Assembly: GCF_002902345.1 (NCBI RefSeq) | Contig: NZ_PPQB01000012.1 | Coordinates: 119,972-183,971 of the forward strand | Origin: Staphylococcus arlettae | GTDB taxonomy: Bacteria; Bacillota; Bacilli; Staphylococcales; Staphylococcaceae | DNA length: 64,000 nt | Direction of reading: 5' to 3' | Position numbers and translations under genes: made by a program | In this document: in pieces, positions 46,627-57,497 of the stretch | Position numbering within the stretch: the first letter of the stretch is position 1 | Layout of the letters: each line of letters opens with the position of its first letter | Notes under the pieces: model-generated | What the model saw: only the letters and a program-made list of their open reading frames with translations | Database searches by the model: none | What the model was told of the DNA's origin: nothing

Positions 46627-47550
46627 TTAAAATAACATATGTGAAAAATAAATAGTTATTGCTACTGTTAGCGCACTAAAGAGTGTTGATAAAAATACTA
46701 ATTGTGCTGCCATTTCTGGATAGTTATCATATTCTTGAGCGATAACTGAACTATTTACAGAAGTTGGCATCGCAGACGTGATGAAGAGTGCTTGACCTAC
46801 AATACCGTCTATACCCATTAATTTAATAATAACCAAAGCAATCAATGGACCAGCAACGAGACGAATTAGTATAAAAATATAAGCTGAAGACCATTTTAAA
46901 CTGAAGTTTATTTTGGCAATTTGTCCGCCTAATAAAATTAAGGCAATCGCAATCATTGCATCTGCTACATAGTTAGCAGGCGTCCACACAAATTTAGGAA
47001 TAGGAATATCATTATAATTAAAAATTAATGCTAACACTAACGCATAAAGCACAGGCATTTTAAAATAACCTAGCATTGCTTTCAATTTACCTATTTGTAA
47101 TGATTGAATTGAAAAGATTCCATAAGAGAACGTAAAAATATTTTGTAACGATAACATAATGACTTGTACAGACATTGCTAGTGCATCCCCTTTAAACACT
47201 AAGTCATTAACAGGCACGCCGTAATTACCGCAATTAAAAAAGAAAGTGCTATTTTTAAGCGTCGTAGCTTTACCTCTCTCCATTTTGCCAAGTCTTGTTA
47301 ACACTTCTGCAATAATATAGAGAATAAATATGTATATAATAAAAAAGATGACGATGTACAATAACAGTTTCAATGCAAAATCAGTCTGATAAAATTTTAC
47401 AAAAATAAAACCTGGCACAAATACATAAATATTTAATTTAGCCAACGTGTTTAAATCTAAGGTGAATTTTTTTTGTAAAACAAAACCAAGCAATACCATA
47501 ATAAATATTGGTAGCAAGATGTTTTGTAAAATATAATACATTTCAATCAT
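46627..47550 (-). CDS. AEC-family (auxin efflux carrier-like) transporter
   Basis: A 307-residue membrane protein with eight to ten TM segments of the AEC family, which includes malate/malonate carriers in bacteria. Family segments are FFNCGNYGVPV (~residues 99-109) and FITSAMPTSVNSSVIAQEY near the C-terminal third. AAAGGGG precedes ATG 47550. It is monocistronic. Substrate not deducible. Confidence 0.88.
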   Translation of the reverse strand: MIEMYYILQNILLPIFIMVLLGFVLQKKFTLDLNTLAKLNIYVFVPGFIFVKFYQTDFALKLLLYIVIFFIIYIFILYIIAEVLTRLGKMERGKATTLKNSTFFFNCGNYGVPVNDLVFKGDALAMSVQVIMLSLQNIFTFSYGIFSIQSLQIGKLKAMLGYFKMPVLYALVLALIFNYNDIPIPKFVWTPANYVADAMIAIALILLGGQIAKINFSLKWSSAYIFILIRLVAGPLIALVIIKLMGIDGIVGQALFITSAMPTSVNSSVIAQEYDNYPEMAAQLVFLSTLFSALTVAITIYFSHMLF

Positions 47551-47681
47551 ATATGTATCCCCTTTTTCATATGATGGTCATTGTAAATAAAATCCATTAT
47601 CCTTTATCATACACTTCTTATTTCATAAAAACTATGCCATAGCTTATTCATTTTTCCTATTTACCTTTAAAAATGCAATAA

Positions 47682-47714
47682 AAAAACACGACCCTCACCA
47701 ACTGGGTCGTGTTT
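47682..47714 (-). terminator. Terminator of the 58-aa membrane microprotein gene
   Basis: ACACGACCC pairs with GGGTCGTGT; on the minus strand it is followed by TTTTTTTATTG. It lies 38 bases past the stop. Confidence 0.8.
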
Positions 47715-47751
47715 CTGTTATATGGTAGTATGCCTCTAACATACATATTAT

Positions 47752-47928
47752 TTAATGCTCATCTTTATCGTCGTCTTGCAGCTCTGCTTTTTCTTGTTGT
47801 TCTTGCTCAAATTGTTCTTGTTGTTCTTGTTTTTCAGCATCTTGTTTTCTATGCTTTTTCTCTTCTAATACAGACATTACGATAAAACCGATAACTAACA
47901 GAGGCATTAAAATACCAATATACATCAT
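47752..47928 (-). CDS. 58-residue single-TM microprotein with charged coiled tail
   Basis: A small gene with clear support: GAGGTGA six to eight bases before ATGATG, and its own terminator downstream. The peptide begins with a TM helix (MMYIGILMPLLVIGFIVMS, residues 1-19). A highly charged Gln/Glu/Lys tail follows (EEKKHRKQDAEKQEQQEQ, ending DDDKDEH), which should be cytoplasmic and may form a coiled coil. I do not recognise a family. It lies alone between the AEC transporter and the glycosylation genes on the same strand. Confidence 0.75.
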   Translation of the reverse strand: MMYIGILMPLLVIGFIVMSVLEEKKHRKQDAEKQEQQEQFEQEQQEKAELQDDDKDEH

Positions 47929-48192
47929 AATTCTTCACCTCAATCAACACTTTGAAATGATACGACTCTATTAACGTAACAGTTCATTGTTAATAGATAT
48001 GGATCCTTAAGTTAAATTTACATGTTCTCTGCTGAAATAACAATAAAAATACTACATTTCCTTATGGTAACTGCTTAATTGTCTAAATTTAGTAACAATC
48101 AAACTAGAATGTACTATTATCAATTCTAACAAAAAATACTTACTTCTTTATGCAAATGCCATTCAATAACTATTATACATTATTGATTGTTG

Positions 48193-49713
48193 CTATTGTT
48201 CAACATCTCTTTCTCGTGCTTGCACTTGCTGTTTTTTATAACCAAATGGAACATGTTTCACATGAGTATTTTCTGGTATGTCCCAATATAAATTAAAATA
48301 CTTTTGATATTTACGACTTTTCGGTATTGAATGTTGCATATAGTTTTCGAAAGGCAGCCTTTCCATAACATAGGAATGCTTTTTAGGGTGTGCTTTAATG
48401 TCATGTTTCAACTGAGCAACACGTTCACTATTATAATAATGAATATATCCAAAAACACTTATAAATACGACACTTAAAATAACGGCCACTGCCATAACTA
48501 ACGAACGAATAATATGCATTTTAATATGCAATTGCTTCACTAGTAATAATAGTATAACGACATAAATTCCATAAATTGTAAAAAAGTTCCTCGGACCTAA
48601 AGGTGACACAATTACTAATGGTAAAGATACTAAAGCCAGCGTCAGCATTAAAACATAAATAGTAAATTTCGTTTCTTGTGAGCTAATAGAATAGTGTATT
48701 GTGAGTCCTAATGAAACAACAAATATAAGACAAATCAATAAATTAACAATATTGACAATGTGTATCGTTTGGTAATTAAATAATTCAAATTGACGATAAA
48801 TACAAAAATAGTAAAGTGGCAATATGGCTAACCCTATATAAAGTGACCACTGCTTAACAGTCTTTAACGATTGAAAAACTGCACTTTTATTTAATAATAA
48901 ATACGCTAAGACAATTATAATAAGTATTATCACAATTTGATTAAAGAACATCCATTGGGTAAATACAGATGTCACTGTTTTATATATTGTTTCGACAAAA
49001 CTTATTTCTTGGGGAATATTTTGGTAGTCGCTACCTTCAAAAAATATTTTGCGATAATTGGCATTGGAAAACATGATCAGCGTACCTATGCTTGACAATG
49101 CTAAACCAACTAACAATTTCACATTGAGCTTGTGATATAAAATAATATAAGTAACAACTGCTAAAGCTAAAAAAAGCATATGAAAAACTGTAATATTTTC
49201 CATAAATAATTGTCCAACCACACAACATGCATAAAATAACACATGATGTATTGGCGAGATTCGTTGCGACGAGAATAATAATGTTGTTACATACCAAATA
49301 ATAAATAAGGCACATACCGTTGATGGGACATAATTATAAAATCCTGCAAACCAACCATACGTTTGTTTATAAATCGCACTTGGAATAATTAACATTAAAA
49401 TAAAAGCTACTACATAATAAATCGAGGAAACTTGATGTCCAACAAAGCGTACCATGACCATCAAGAGACTTAAGCATATGATGACATATGTACTCCAGCG
49501 TACGATGTTATAACGCACCGCTATAATTTCAGTGATGTTGCCTAGATACCGACCATTTAAATTAGCAAATCTTTCTTCTAACATTTGCATACCATATTTG
49601 CTATACCATTCCCAATCATCATGAGTTAAAGGTAAAAAGAACGCCATAATAATATAAAATATGGTAATCAGCGTTAATGTTATAACAGTACTATTATTCC
49701 TTAACACTTTCAT
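48193..49713 (-). CDS. Polytopic membrane glycosyltransferase-like protein (DUF6056-like)
   Basis: A 506-residue membrane protein with about 10-12 TM segments and an N-terminal loop FLPLTHDDWEWYSKYG, whose Asp pair is typical of GT-C-type and GtrII/DUF6056 proteins. It overlaps the end of the GT2 gene by 20 bases, so the two are translationally linked. By analogy with Gtr systems, the GT2 enzyme charges a lipid carrier and this protein would transfer the sugar to a surface polymer such as teichoic acid. Specificity is unknown. Confidence 0.78.
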   Translation of the reverse strand: MKVLRNNSTVITLTLITIFYIIMAFFLPLTHDDWEWYSKYGMQMLEERFANLNGRYLGNITEIIAVRYNIVRWSTYVIICLSLLMVMVRFVGHQVSSIYYVVAFILMLIIPSAIYKQTYGWFAGFYNYVPSTVCALFIIWYVTTLLFSSQRISPIHHVLFYACCVVGQLFMENITVFHMLFLALAVVTYIILYHKLNVKLLVGLALSSIGTLIMFSNANYRKIFFEGSDYQNIPQEISFVETIYKTVTSVFTQWMFFNQIVIILIIIVLAYLLLNKSAVFQSLKTVKQWSLYIGLAILPLYYFCIYRQFELFNYQTIHIVNIVNLLICLIFVVSLGLTIHYSISSQETKFTIYVLMLTLALVSLPLVIVSPLGPRNFFTIYGIYVVILLLLVKQLHIKMHIIRSLVMAVAVILSVVFISVFGYIHYYNSERVAQLKHDIKAHPKKHSYVMERLPFENYMQHSIPKSRKYQKYFNLYWDIPENTHVKHVPFGYKKQQVQARERDVEQ

Positions 49714-50665
49714 TTTTCGCTACCTCGGCTTTTAATAAATTGGTTGTATTCACGATATATAGAGGCCTATGCTTGACCTCATAATAAATTCTACCAATAT
49801 ACTCTCCAATTATGCCAATAGAAACCAGTTGAATACTTCCTAAAAAAGTAATCGCAAAAATTGTCGTAAAATAACCGGGCGTCTGTATACCATACAAGAC
49901 AGCATCCCCTAAACTTACAATAATATATATAAAACTGAATATTAAAATCAATGTTCCTATATAAATCAACGAACGTAATGGTTTATTATTAAATGATAAT
50001 AATCCATCTATAGCATAATTGAACAATTGCTTAAATGACCATTTAGATACACCGTTAACTCTAATTTTGTTTTGATAATGTATAACTTTAGGTGCAAAAC
50101 CAATCCATGCAAAAATACCTTTAGAAAAACGATTATATTCGCTTAATGATAGCACTGCGTGAACAGCTTTTTGACTTAGTAGTCTAAAATCACCCACACC
50201 ATCCATTAAAGAAACATCTATAAGTCTATTAATTGTTCCATAATATAACTTAGTCAGTCTTTTTCTCCATTGCTGTTCCCCAGTTCTGTCACGGCAAGCC
50301 ACAACTTGATGATAACCTTGTGTAAAAGCTTTAATCATTTTAGGAATGAGTTCTGGTGGGTGTTGTAAATCACTATCAATAATCACCACTGCGTCTACTG
50401 TGTCACTCTCCTTAAGTCCTGCATACATTGCCGCTTCCTTACCAAAGTTACGTGAAAATGAGATATATTTAACTCTATGATTTATCGATGCATACTGTTT
50501 AATAATCGTTAAAGTGTCATCTGTGCTTCCATCATCTACAAACAAAATATCATACTGATACTGTTGTAATTGACTATCAACTGACAAAATGTCACTTAAC
50601 TGGTCATACATATGATGCAATACTGGTGCTTCATTAAAACAAGGTACTAGTATTCTAACAAACAA
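49694..50665 (-). CDS. GT2 polyprenyl-phosphate glycosyltransferase (GtrB-like)
   Basis: A 323-residue enzyme. The N-terminal GT-A domain (RILVPCFNEAPVL; FVDDGSTDDT; IDSDLQHPPE with DxD) is followed by two TM helices (~230-300), as in GtrB/dolichol-phosphate sugar synthases. It should load a sugar onto undecaprenyl phosphate. The start is TTG 50665, with GAGGTG six bases away. No GtrA-type flippase is adjacent. It is coupled to the polytopic protein downstream. Confidence 0.9.
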   Translation of the reverse strand: MFVRILVPCFNEAPVLHHMYDQLSDILSVDSQLQQYQYDILFVDDGSTDDTLTIIKQYASINHRVKYISFSRNFGKEAAMYAGLKESDTVDAVVIIDSDLQHPPELIPKMIKAFTQGYHQVVACRDRTGEQQWRKRLTKLYYGTINRLIDVSLMDGVGDFRLLSQKAVHAVLSLSEYNRFSKGIFAWIGFAPKVIHYQNKIRVNGVSKWSFKQLFNYAIDGLLSFNNKPLRSLIYIGTLILIFSFIYIIVSLGDAVLYGIQTPGYFTTIFAITFLGSIQLVSIGIIGEYIGRIYYEVKHRPLYIVNTTNLLKAEVAKNESVKE

Positions 50666-50769
50666 ATCTTACACCTCTTTATGCTTTCTTTATCGCCATA
50701 ATTATATAGAATAGCCAACTAAAGGTACCTAGTTTATCAGTATGAAGTAAAAAATAACTTTAAATATGT

Positions 50770-50807
50770 AAAAAGATTACTGGTGCAAAAGCATCAGTAA
50801 TCTTTTT
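50770..50807 (-). terminator. Terminator of lacPZ
   Basis: AAAAAGATTACTG pairs with CAGTAATCTTTTT around a 12-base loop, immediately after lacZ. Confidence 0.85.
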
Positions 50808-50809
50808 CA

Positions 50810-53806
50810 TCAGTATTCATTTAGTTGAAGATTAAATTCAAAGTGTATGTCATTGTCGTTAATACGATAACGTTCGGCTAGTTCTGGACCACAACTATTA
50901 GAGCCAATACCACTTTGATACTTATCTATGTGCACATACGTAATAGGTTCTTGCTCTAATCGGTCATTATGCGTAGCATGTGTCAATTGTGCAACAGCAT
51001 AATGTGAAGCATTAAAACTCATTGGTTCTGCACTTGTAAAAGTAAAGCCATACTTATGATCAGACACTTGAAGATAAGTCGTATTATTATGACTACTGTT
51101 TTCCTGTGGCAAAATGTGTGGTTCAAAGTTGCGAGTAACCGTAGTATCAAAATAAGATAAGTACGTTGCTACCCCTTTATCTTGATAAGCGCCATAAGGT
51201 CCATTGCCATAATAGTTCAACGCTTCGAAGGTATCTTGTAATTTAAATACTAAACCAAAGCGTGGTAAAAACGGCATTCTTGGATTTTTGTTAACTTCAA
51301 GTTTTACATTTATGCTGCCATTGTTACGAATCGTCCAACTTACTTTACCAGTCATAATACGTGCTTTGGCATTACTCACTACTGCTAGATCAAATACTAA
51401 TTCTACGTCTTTATTATTGAGATAGTGTGCACTGTAGTGGTTAACGTCTGTCAAAATATCATGGTATCCTGCATCTTCCCATAATTTTCTCACTTGAACA
51501 TCATTATCTATCGGAGCTCGCCATAAACATAACTCACTTTTACCAACTAATATACTTCTGTGTGCTTTTACTACTTGTGATAACATGCCTGTATTTTTAT
51601 TAAAACTATACACTTTATCCTCTTGTTTAACTTCCAAGACATCTGCATCATCTACAATAATATAAGGTTGACTTGAAGTATCTTGGGCAACATTCAGTAC
51701 ATCTTGTCTGTGATATATCACTTGGTCGTGCCCTAATTTAGTTTGCGTATCTAATAATAAAGTATCATTGCTTAAATAATAATCCAGTCGTATATCACTG
51801 ATTTGTTCAACATTAGTCAATTCCGTTACATCAACTGAATATAATGTATGTGGTGCGAAATCTTTAATATCAAGCTCAATCACTTCTTGGGTATTATCTA
51901 AAAACGTAATAACACATGCTACGTCAATATAATCAGCTACATTTATAAAATCTAATTGATTTCTTAACTGTAGTTCATAGCCATCATTCGAGATAAGTTT
52001 TATAGGGCGATTGACATGTTGAAATTCATAATAACTTTCATGCACTTCTCTATTTGGGAATACAATACCATCTACACAAAAGTTGCCATCATGTAAAGTT
52101 TCTCCAAAGTCGCCACCGTATCTAAAAATTGCTTGACCATCCTTCATACCGACATGTATACCGTGATCACTCCATTCCCAAACAAAACCACCAATAAAAC
52201 TATCATATTGATCTATTAAGTCATGGTACTCTTGTAAATCTCCGGGTGAATTGCCCATAGCATGCGCATATTCACATAACACAAAAGGTTTATCTAACTG
52301 GTCATTCGTCAAATACCTATTTTCGATTTCACTAGGAGACGCATACATTCTACTAATCATATCGATATTTGATAAATCATTGTCCCTATTATCCTCTTGG
52401 TATAATGCACCTTCATAATGAATTGGACGTGTGCTATCTAATGCTTTGACTTCACTCGCAGCTTTTTCAATATTAATGCCGAATCCAGATTCATTTCCGA
52501 GTGACCAAGAAATGATACAACTATAATTTTGTAATGGTATTACAGAGGCTACCACGCGCTCAATAATTGGCTTTTCATATGCTTCATCATTTGCAATTAA
52601 ATTATAATCATCATTATTTTCATCACCGTATAATCTTACAACACCATGAGTTTCTAAATCCGCTTCACTCATAACGTAAAAGCCATAATAATCCGCCAGT
52701 TCATAAAATAGCGGTGATTTCGGATAATGCGCTGTTCTGATAGCATTGAAATTGGCTGCTTTCATTAACTGCAAATCTTGTATAAATTGTTGTTTATCCA
52801 TCACATATCCCGTCTGAGGATGACTGTCATGATAGTTAGCACCACGTAATTTTATTGACTGATGATTGACATAGAGTTGATTATTTTTAATTTCAACCTC
52901 ACGGATACCAACCTTTTGAACAATTATTTCCTCAGGCGTTGTAATTCTTAGTTCATACAAATAAGGTTGTTCTGCCGACCATAGTAAAGGTTGTGTGACA
53001 TTAAAACTTGTTGACGCATTAACTTCTGTTTCGGATAATAATTCTCCGTTAGGATGATATAACGCTACGTTAGCTTGTGATAACCCTTGATATGTTAGCT
53101 GTCCAATATTTATATATGCATTGGCAAGTGACGCGTCTACTGCTGTTTCTATTTTAAAATCAATGACACGTTGTGTTGCTCTTTCTAAAATATATACATC
53201 TCTAAAAATCCCCGAATGTCTAAACATATCTTGGTTTTCAAAATAAGTGCCATCTGACCACTTGAGTACGAGTACTTGTATTTTATTATCTTTTTCCACT
53301 AAGGCATCCGAAATATCAAATTCAGAAATGGCGTGGGATATCTGACTATAGCCAATAAATTGCTCATTAATCCATAAATAAAATGCGTTATCCACACCTT
53401 CAAAATTTAAATGATACTTTTTATCAGCATTATAATTTGCTATAGTAAAATGCTTAGAATAGAAACCACATGGGTTCTTTTTCGGTACTTTCGGTGGATT
53501 GAATGGTATAGGATATTGTGTATTTAAGTATTGTAGCGTATCGTAGCCATGTAAATTCCACACAGATGGTACAGGAATGACATTGGTATGCTGCAATTGA
53601 TGCTTAGCTGCAGCTTCAAATGTTTGTAATGAATCAAAGAATTCAAAATTCCAGTCTCCATTTAAGTTAGTAACACTATCTCTTTCTAATCTCTGTGTGT
53701 CTTCACTTATATTTTCTGCATGCTTAAACGGTATATAATAAGCTCTTCTCGGCATTAAGTTAACGTTTTGTACTGCCATATTTTCATGATAATGTTCTAT
53801 AATCAT
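50810..53806 (-). CDS. lacZ: Beta-galactosidase (GH2)
   Basis: A 998-residue GH2 beta-galactosidase that splits lactose to glucose and galactose. The acid/base E439 lies in SLGNESGFG and the nucleophile E512 in [11 protein letters not shown]. The five-domain E. coli LacZ layout is kept, including the C-terminal small chain with [19 protein letters not shown] precedes ATG 53806, which overlaps the permease stop (ATGA). In S. xylosus the equivalent gene is lacH. Confidence 0.95.
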   Translation of the reverse strand: MIIEHYHENMAVQNVNLMPRRAYYIPFKHAENISEDTQRLERDSVTNLNGDWNFEFFDSLQTFEAAAKHQLQHTNVIPVPSVWNLHGYDTLQYLNTQYPIPFNPPKVPKKNPCGFYSKHFTIANYNADKKYHLNFEGVDNAFYLWINEQFIGYSQISHAISEFDISDALVEKDNKIQVLVLKWSDGTYFENQDMFRHSGIFRDVYILERATQRVIDFKIETAVDASLANAYINIGQLTYQGLSQANVALYHPNGELLSETEVNASTSFNVTQPLLWSAEQPYLYELRITTPEEIIVQKVGIREVEIKNNQLYVNHQSIKLRGANYHDSHPQTGYVMDKQQFIQDLQLMKAANFNAIRTAHYPKSPLFYELADYYGFYVMSEADLETHGVVRLYGDENNDDYNLIANDEAYEKPIIERVVASVIPLQNYSCIISWSLGNESGFGINIEKAASEVKALDSTRPIHYEGALYQEDNRDNDLSNIDMISRMYASPSEIENRYLTNDQLDKPFVLCEYAHAMGNSPGDLQEYHDLIDQYDSFIGGFVWEWSDHGIHVGMKDGQAIFRYGGDFGETLHDGNFCVDGIVFPNREVHESYYEFQHVNRPIKLISNDGYELQLRNQLDFINVADYIDVACVITFLDNTQEVIELDIKDFAPHTLYSVDVTELTNVEQISDIRLDYYLSNDTLLLDTQTKLGHDQVIYHRQDVLNVAQDTSSQPYIIVDDADVLEVKQEDKVYSFNKNTGMLSQVVKAHRSILVGKSELCLWRAPIDNDVQVRKLWEDAGYHDILTDVNHYSAHYLNNKDVELVFDLAVVSNAKARIMTGKVSWTIRNNGSINVKLEVNKNPRMPFLPRFGLVFKLQDTFEALNYYGNGPYGAYQDKGVATYLSYFDTTVTRNFEPHILPQENSSHNNTTYLQVSDHKYGFTFTSAEPMSFNASHYAVAQLTHATHNDRLEQEPITYVHIDKYQSGIGSNSCGPELAERYRINDNDIHFEFNLQLNEY

Positions 53807-55215
53807 TTTGTACCCTCACCTTCATTGTTATTTAACCTTTGTTGTAATGATCTTTGTCGTTTTAATTGCAATGTGTGTTGAATATCGTATAAAAAATCAC
53901 CTTTCAACTTGAATGCTTTGTGATATAGGAAGGCACTTATAATAATGAATATTACAGGTGCAATAATAATCATAATTCGAATACCATTCACCGTACCTTC
54001 TGTTTGCGCAACATTAGGTGTAAAACCTAAAACTGATAACCCAACACCAACGATTAAAGAAGCTAACGCTTGTGCTGTTTTAGTTAAAAATGTGTTGGTA
54101 GAGCTAATAACACTCTCATTGCGTTGCCCAAATTTCACTTCACCATAATCAATAACATCAGCTAACGCTACTGTTGAGATACCAATAATAAAACCTGAAC
54201 CTATTCTCAACATACCGCCACCTATAATAATCCATATTGCTTGTTTCGGATCAAGATATCCAAAGAGTAGAATAATTAATAACCCACTGACAATAAGTCC
54301 AATGGCTATACTAAATACCTTACTTCTGTTTAACAAACTGATGGCATATGGTAATAACAATAATCCACCCATTTCAGCTAAAATCATTGCATTGAAAATT
54401 GAAAATAAATGTTCAGCATCTACGACATATTTAAAGTAATAAATAATCGTCCCATTAAGTGTCTGTATACATAGATTAAATGTTAATAAGACTCCCATAA
54501 TTGCTAATAATTCTTTGTTTGTAAATATAATACGCTTCAAATCTTTAAAGCCAACTTTAATACTATTTTGTTTTTCCATTTCTTTATCTTCTGGAACAAA
54601 AAAGACTGTTACAGCGATAGTTATAATAAAAGTAATACTACATAAAATAGCAAACACAAATATACCAACGGAGTCACTACCATTTCCTAGACCGTCTCCT
54701 AATTTATGAATAAACATTAAGCCAAAAGTTCCAACTACAAATGCTGCAAGACTAGCAAAAAATCTAGGAATGACTGAAACCACTTCACGCTCTCTAGGGT
54801 TATTTGTTAGATTGGGTAACCATGACCAATATGGGATATCCATCATTGTATAGCTCATCCCCCAAGCAATGTAGATTACAGATATGTAAATATGCATTGC
54901 GAGCGTTGGCAAATCAAAGTTAGTGAATAATAAAATAGTAATTATCGCATTGATAAATGTGCCTATGGCTAACCATGTTTTAAATTTCCCAAATTCATTT
55001 TTCGTATTATCTACGATGATGCCCATAACCGGATCATTTAGTGCATCCCAGATTCGAGCAACAAATAACAACACCCCTATAAAAGCTGGCGATAATCCTA
55101 ATATATCTGTGCTGTAGAACATAAAATAAATACTTACTATATTAAATATTGCATCTTTGCCGACAGCACCAAAACCAAATGAAAATTTTTGAAAACCTGT
55201 TAATTGTCTTTCCAT
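53803..55215 (-). CDS. lacP: Lactose permease (GPH sodium:sugar symporter family)
   Basis: A 470-residue, 12-TM GPH-family cation:sugar symporter ([19 protein letters not shown] near residue 65). It lacks the C-terminal IIA domain found in streptococcal LacS. I start it at 55215 ([14 protein letters not shown]) with AGAAGGAGG just upstream; the longer frame from 55251 would begin inside the cre site. With lacZ it imports and splits lactose. It is divergent from lacR. Confidence 0.93.
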   Translation of the reverse strand: MERQLTGFQKFSFGFGAVGKDAIFNIVSIYFMFYSTDILGLSPAFIGVLLFVARIWDALNDPVMGIIVDNTKNEFGKFKTWLAIGTFINAIITILLFTNFDLPTLAMHIYISVIYIAWGMSYTMMDIPYWSWLPNLTNNPREREVVSVIPRFFASLAAFVVGTFGLMFIHKLGDGLGNGSDSVGIFVFAILCSITFIITIAVTVFFVPEDKEMEKQNSIKVGFKDLKRIIFTNKELLAIMGVLLTFNLCIQTLNGTIIYYFKYVVDAEHLFSIFNAMILAEMGGLLLLPYAISLLNRSKVFSIAIGLIVSGLLIILLFGYLDPKQAIWIIIGGGMLRIGSGFIIGISTVALADVIDYGEVKFGQRNESVISSTNTFLTKTAQALASLIVGVGLSVLGFTPNVAQTEGTVNGIRIMIIIAPVIFIIISAFLYHKAFKLKGDFLYDIQHTLQLKRQRSLQQRLNNNEGEGTK

Positions 55216-55237
55216 TTGTGGTAGACCTCCTTCTAAA

Positions 55238-55252
55238 TTAAGCGCTTTCATT
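55238..55252. promoter_or_regulatory. cre site of lacPZ
   Basis: Read on the minus strand, ATGAAAGCGCTTAA fits the CcpA consensus WTGNAANCGNW with its palindromic core AAGCGCTT. It lies 24 bases upstream of the lacP start and downstream of the probable promoter. Confidence 0.65.
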
Positions 55253-55269
55253 GTATGTATTAATACAAT
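55250..55269. promoter_or_regulatory. Inverted repeat in the lacR-lacP promoter (candidate LacR site)
   Basis: ATTGTAT (55250-55256) and ATACAAT (55263-55269) are perfect arms around a 6-base spacer, directly beside the cre site. Binding by LacR is inference. Confidence 0.4.
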
Positions 55270-55395
55270 ATCAATCTTAATAAAAGCAGAAAATAGACAA
55301 ATGATGCTATTATATGGATAAATGTTTCCAAACTTAGTAGAAAATGTATTTTAAAAAACATATTGTCAAAATTATTAAGATGTTGGAGGTTACAA

Positions 55396-56220
55396 ATGCA
55401 AATTTTATGGAAAAAGTTCAAAAAGATACATATTGATGCGAATGTTAGTGAATGCGGTATTGAAGAAGGTGTGCCAAATACTAAATATCAATATCAAGTA
55501 CATCAAGATGCTGTGGTGCATATTATTACAGAAGGTAGTGGTTATTTTTCATGTGGCGGTAAAACATATGAATTGCATAAAGGAGATTTATTTTTACTCT
55601 TAAACGGCGAAGAGGTATCATACTATCCTTCATACAAAAATCCTTGGACGTACTATTGGGTTGGCATGAGTGGTAAACAAATATTAGATTACTTAAATCG
55701 TAGTTTATTATTTGATCAAAAAGTCATTACTAACTCTGATACGCAAGCAGTAGAGGCTATTATACGTAAATCTTGTGAGCTCTCAAGTAGCATCGAAAGC
55801 AATAATTCGAATGATATTTTATTATTACAATATTTATATAAGCTCGTATATCAATTACAAGCACAGTTCCCTAAAAGCTATACAACTTCAGTAAATATTA
55901 TTAATCAAGATATGCAAAAAGCGATTCAATATATAAATAATAACTATTATAAAAACATTCAAATTACTGATGTAGCACAGTACGCCAATCTCACTCGCAG
56001 TTACCTATATAAATTATTTAAAAAAAGCTTTGATGTTTCACCCAAATCATATTTAACATATATTCGAATGTATCATGCAAGCGAACTATTAAAACAAACG
56101 AACCTACCAATTAAACAAATTGCAGAAAATGTAGGTTACCAAGACCCCTTACTTTTTTCTAAAAACTTCAAACAACACTTTGAAATGACTGCTACAAATT
56201 ATAGAAATTATAACGGTTAA
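55396..56220 (+). CDS. lacR: AraC-family activator of the lactose operon
   Basis: A 274-residue AraC/XylS regulator. It has an N-terminal cupin-like sensing domain (HIITEGSGYFSCGGKTYELHKGDLFLL, ~38-64) and two C-terminal helix-turn-helix motifs (VAQYANLTRSYLYKLFKK; IKQIAENVGYQDPLLFSKNFK). ATG 55396 has TTGGAGG at 55383-55389; earlier in-frame starts lack a site. It is divergent from lacPZ, as in S. xylosus, and probably activates it when lactose is present. Confidence 0.92.
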   Translation: MQILWKKFKKIHIDANVSECGIEEGVPNTKYQYQVHQDAVVHIITEGSGYFSCGGKTYELHKGDLFLLLNGEEVSYYPSYKNPWTYYWVGMSGKQILDYLNRSLLFDQKVITNSDTQAVEAIIRKSCELSSSIESNNSNDILLLQYLYKLVYQLQAQFPKSYTTSVNIINQDMQKAIQYINNNYYKNIQITDVAQYANLTRSYLYKLFKKSFDVSPKSYLTYIRMYHASELLKQTNLPIKQIAENVGYQDPLLFSKNFKQHFEMTATNYRNYNG

Positions 56221-56328
56221 AATATCAAAAAGTGAATGTTCAGTTACTCAATAAGAGAGATATTATGCATTTTGAAGCACCAGACATATATTATAGTCTA
56301 TAGCCTCTTGGTTTATTGTCCGTAAACA

Positions 56329-56490
56329 GACCTTAAATATTAGTTATCCTAAGCACTTTTCTATATATTGGCAGGGCTTTGTGCCAACTCCTGCGGGACA
56401 AGCACAAGCCGAAGACTATAAGTTGAGGCGGTACCCGCTGAAAGCGTGGACAAAAAAACTGCCAACAAAGTCAGTAACCTTGTCGACAGT
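56329..56490. repeat. Dispersed repeat family R2, copy C
   Basis: Starts GACCTTAAATATTAGTT like copy D. It contains TGCCAACTCCTGCGGGA, GAAGACTA, TACCCGCTGAAAGCGTG, and ends in ACTGCCAACAAAGT with TTGTCGACAGT, giving a terminator-like hairpin. It is the longest complete copy here. Confidence 0.85.
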
Positions 56491-56493
56491 TTG

Positions 56494-56529
56494 AAGCTAC
56501 CATCCACAACTAAATTAGGATGGTAGCTC
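56494..56529 (-). terminator. Terminator of the MscS-like gene
   Basis: AGCTACCATCC pairs with GGATGGTAGCT over 13 bases, 12 bases past the stop. The T-run is weak, and R2 copy C follows. Confidence 0.65.
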
Positions 56530-56540
56530 ATAATCTTTAT

Positions 56541-57497
56541 TTATTTGTTTGAATCATGCTGGTCATTTTTACTTTCAATTTTCTCTGAGAATTTATTTAA
56601 TTGTTTCTCAGCAAATGATTTACCACCGATACCAAATGCAATCGCAAATGCTACCGAAACTGCACCCAAGATTAATAAGAATGCTACATTTACTATACTT
56701 TGCGCAAAGTTTAACTGGTCTAATGTCATAAAGACAGATACGATAATCACTAAATATTTAACAATTTCAGCTAACATCGCATTGCCTGTAGACTTGTTAA
56801 TAAGTTTAGCTAATAAATTACCACCAATAAATCCTAATGCTAAAATAATTGCCCCGGAAATAACTAAAGGTAAGTAACCTATAATAGCTTCACCAATTTG
56901 GTTTAGCACTGATAAATTAACCGTGTTCAATGCTTGAACCGTAAAGAATATGCCGATTAGTGTTGTAATAACCCAACCTACTGCTACTGGAATATCAATA
57001 CTTTCTTTATTATCGCCAAAATTAACATATTTGTTAAAGCGACTAACATTGAATCCGCTAAGTATATTTTTCACTAAAGTGCCCAACACTTTGGCAATAA
57101 AAATACCTAATACTAAAATAATTACAGCAACGATAATTTTAGGTGCAAATTCAAAAATACTAGTCATCATACCCTTGATTGGGTTTGATACAGACTTCAT
57201 ATTTAATTGATCAAATACAGATGGTAAAAAGAGTAAAAATACTAAGAAATATGCTAATTTACCAAATGTTTGAATAATCCCTTCGGACTCAGATTTACCA
57301 CTATCGGCATCTACCAGTCCTTTCTTTTGTAACCAAGCTTCAAAACCTAAGGCACCTAAAGCTTTAACAATTACTTTCTTCACAATTACTGCAATAATCC
57401 ATGCAATAAGTAATAAGATAATGGCACCTATCAGGTTTGGTAAAAATGCTATGATGCTATCTAAAGCACCCATTAAAGAATCTATTATTTTACTCAT
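56541..57497 (-). CDS. MscS-like / conserved TM-helix channel protein
   Basis: A 318-residue protein with repeated hydrophobic helices of the conserved TM-helix (PF05552) type found in small mechanosensitive-channel relatives (LPNLIGAIILLLIAWIIAVIVKKV; FAPKIIVAVIILVLGIFIAKVLG; YLPLVISGAIILALGFIGGNLL). It lacks the full MscS beta domain. The C-terminal tail is charged. AGGAGG precedes ATG 57497. Likely a channel of the membrane-stress type; function not shown. Confidence 0.82.
   Translation of the reverse strand: MSKIIDSLMGALDSIIAFLPNLIGAIILLLIAWIIAVIVKKVIVKALGALGFEAWLQKKGLVDADSGKSESEGIIQTFGKLAYFLVFLLFLPSVFDQLNMKSVSNPIKGMMTSIFEFAPKIIVAVIILVLGIFIAKVLGTLVKNILSGFNVSRFNKYVNFGDNKESIDIPVAVGWVITTLIGIFFTVQALNTVNLSVLNQIGEAIIGYLPLVISGAIILALGFIGGNLLAKLINKSTGNAMLAEIVKYLVIIVSVFMTLDQLNFAQSIVNVAFLLILGAVSVAFAIAFGIGGKSFAEKQLNKFSEKIESKNDQHDSNK

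Larger units (their letters stand above)
56221..56540. other. Intergenic region between lacR and the MscS-like gene
   Basis: 320 bases between convergent genes. It holds repeat family R2 copy C and the terminator of the MscS-like gene. Nothing else is evident. Confidence 0.6.
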
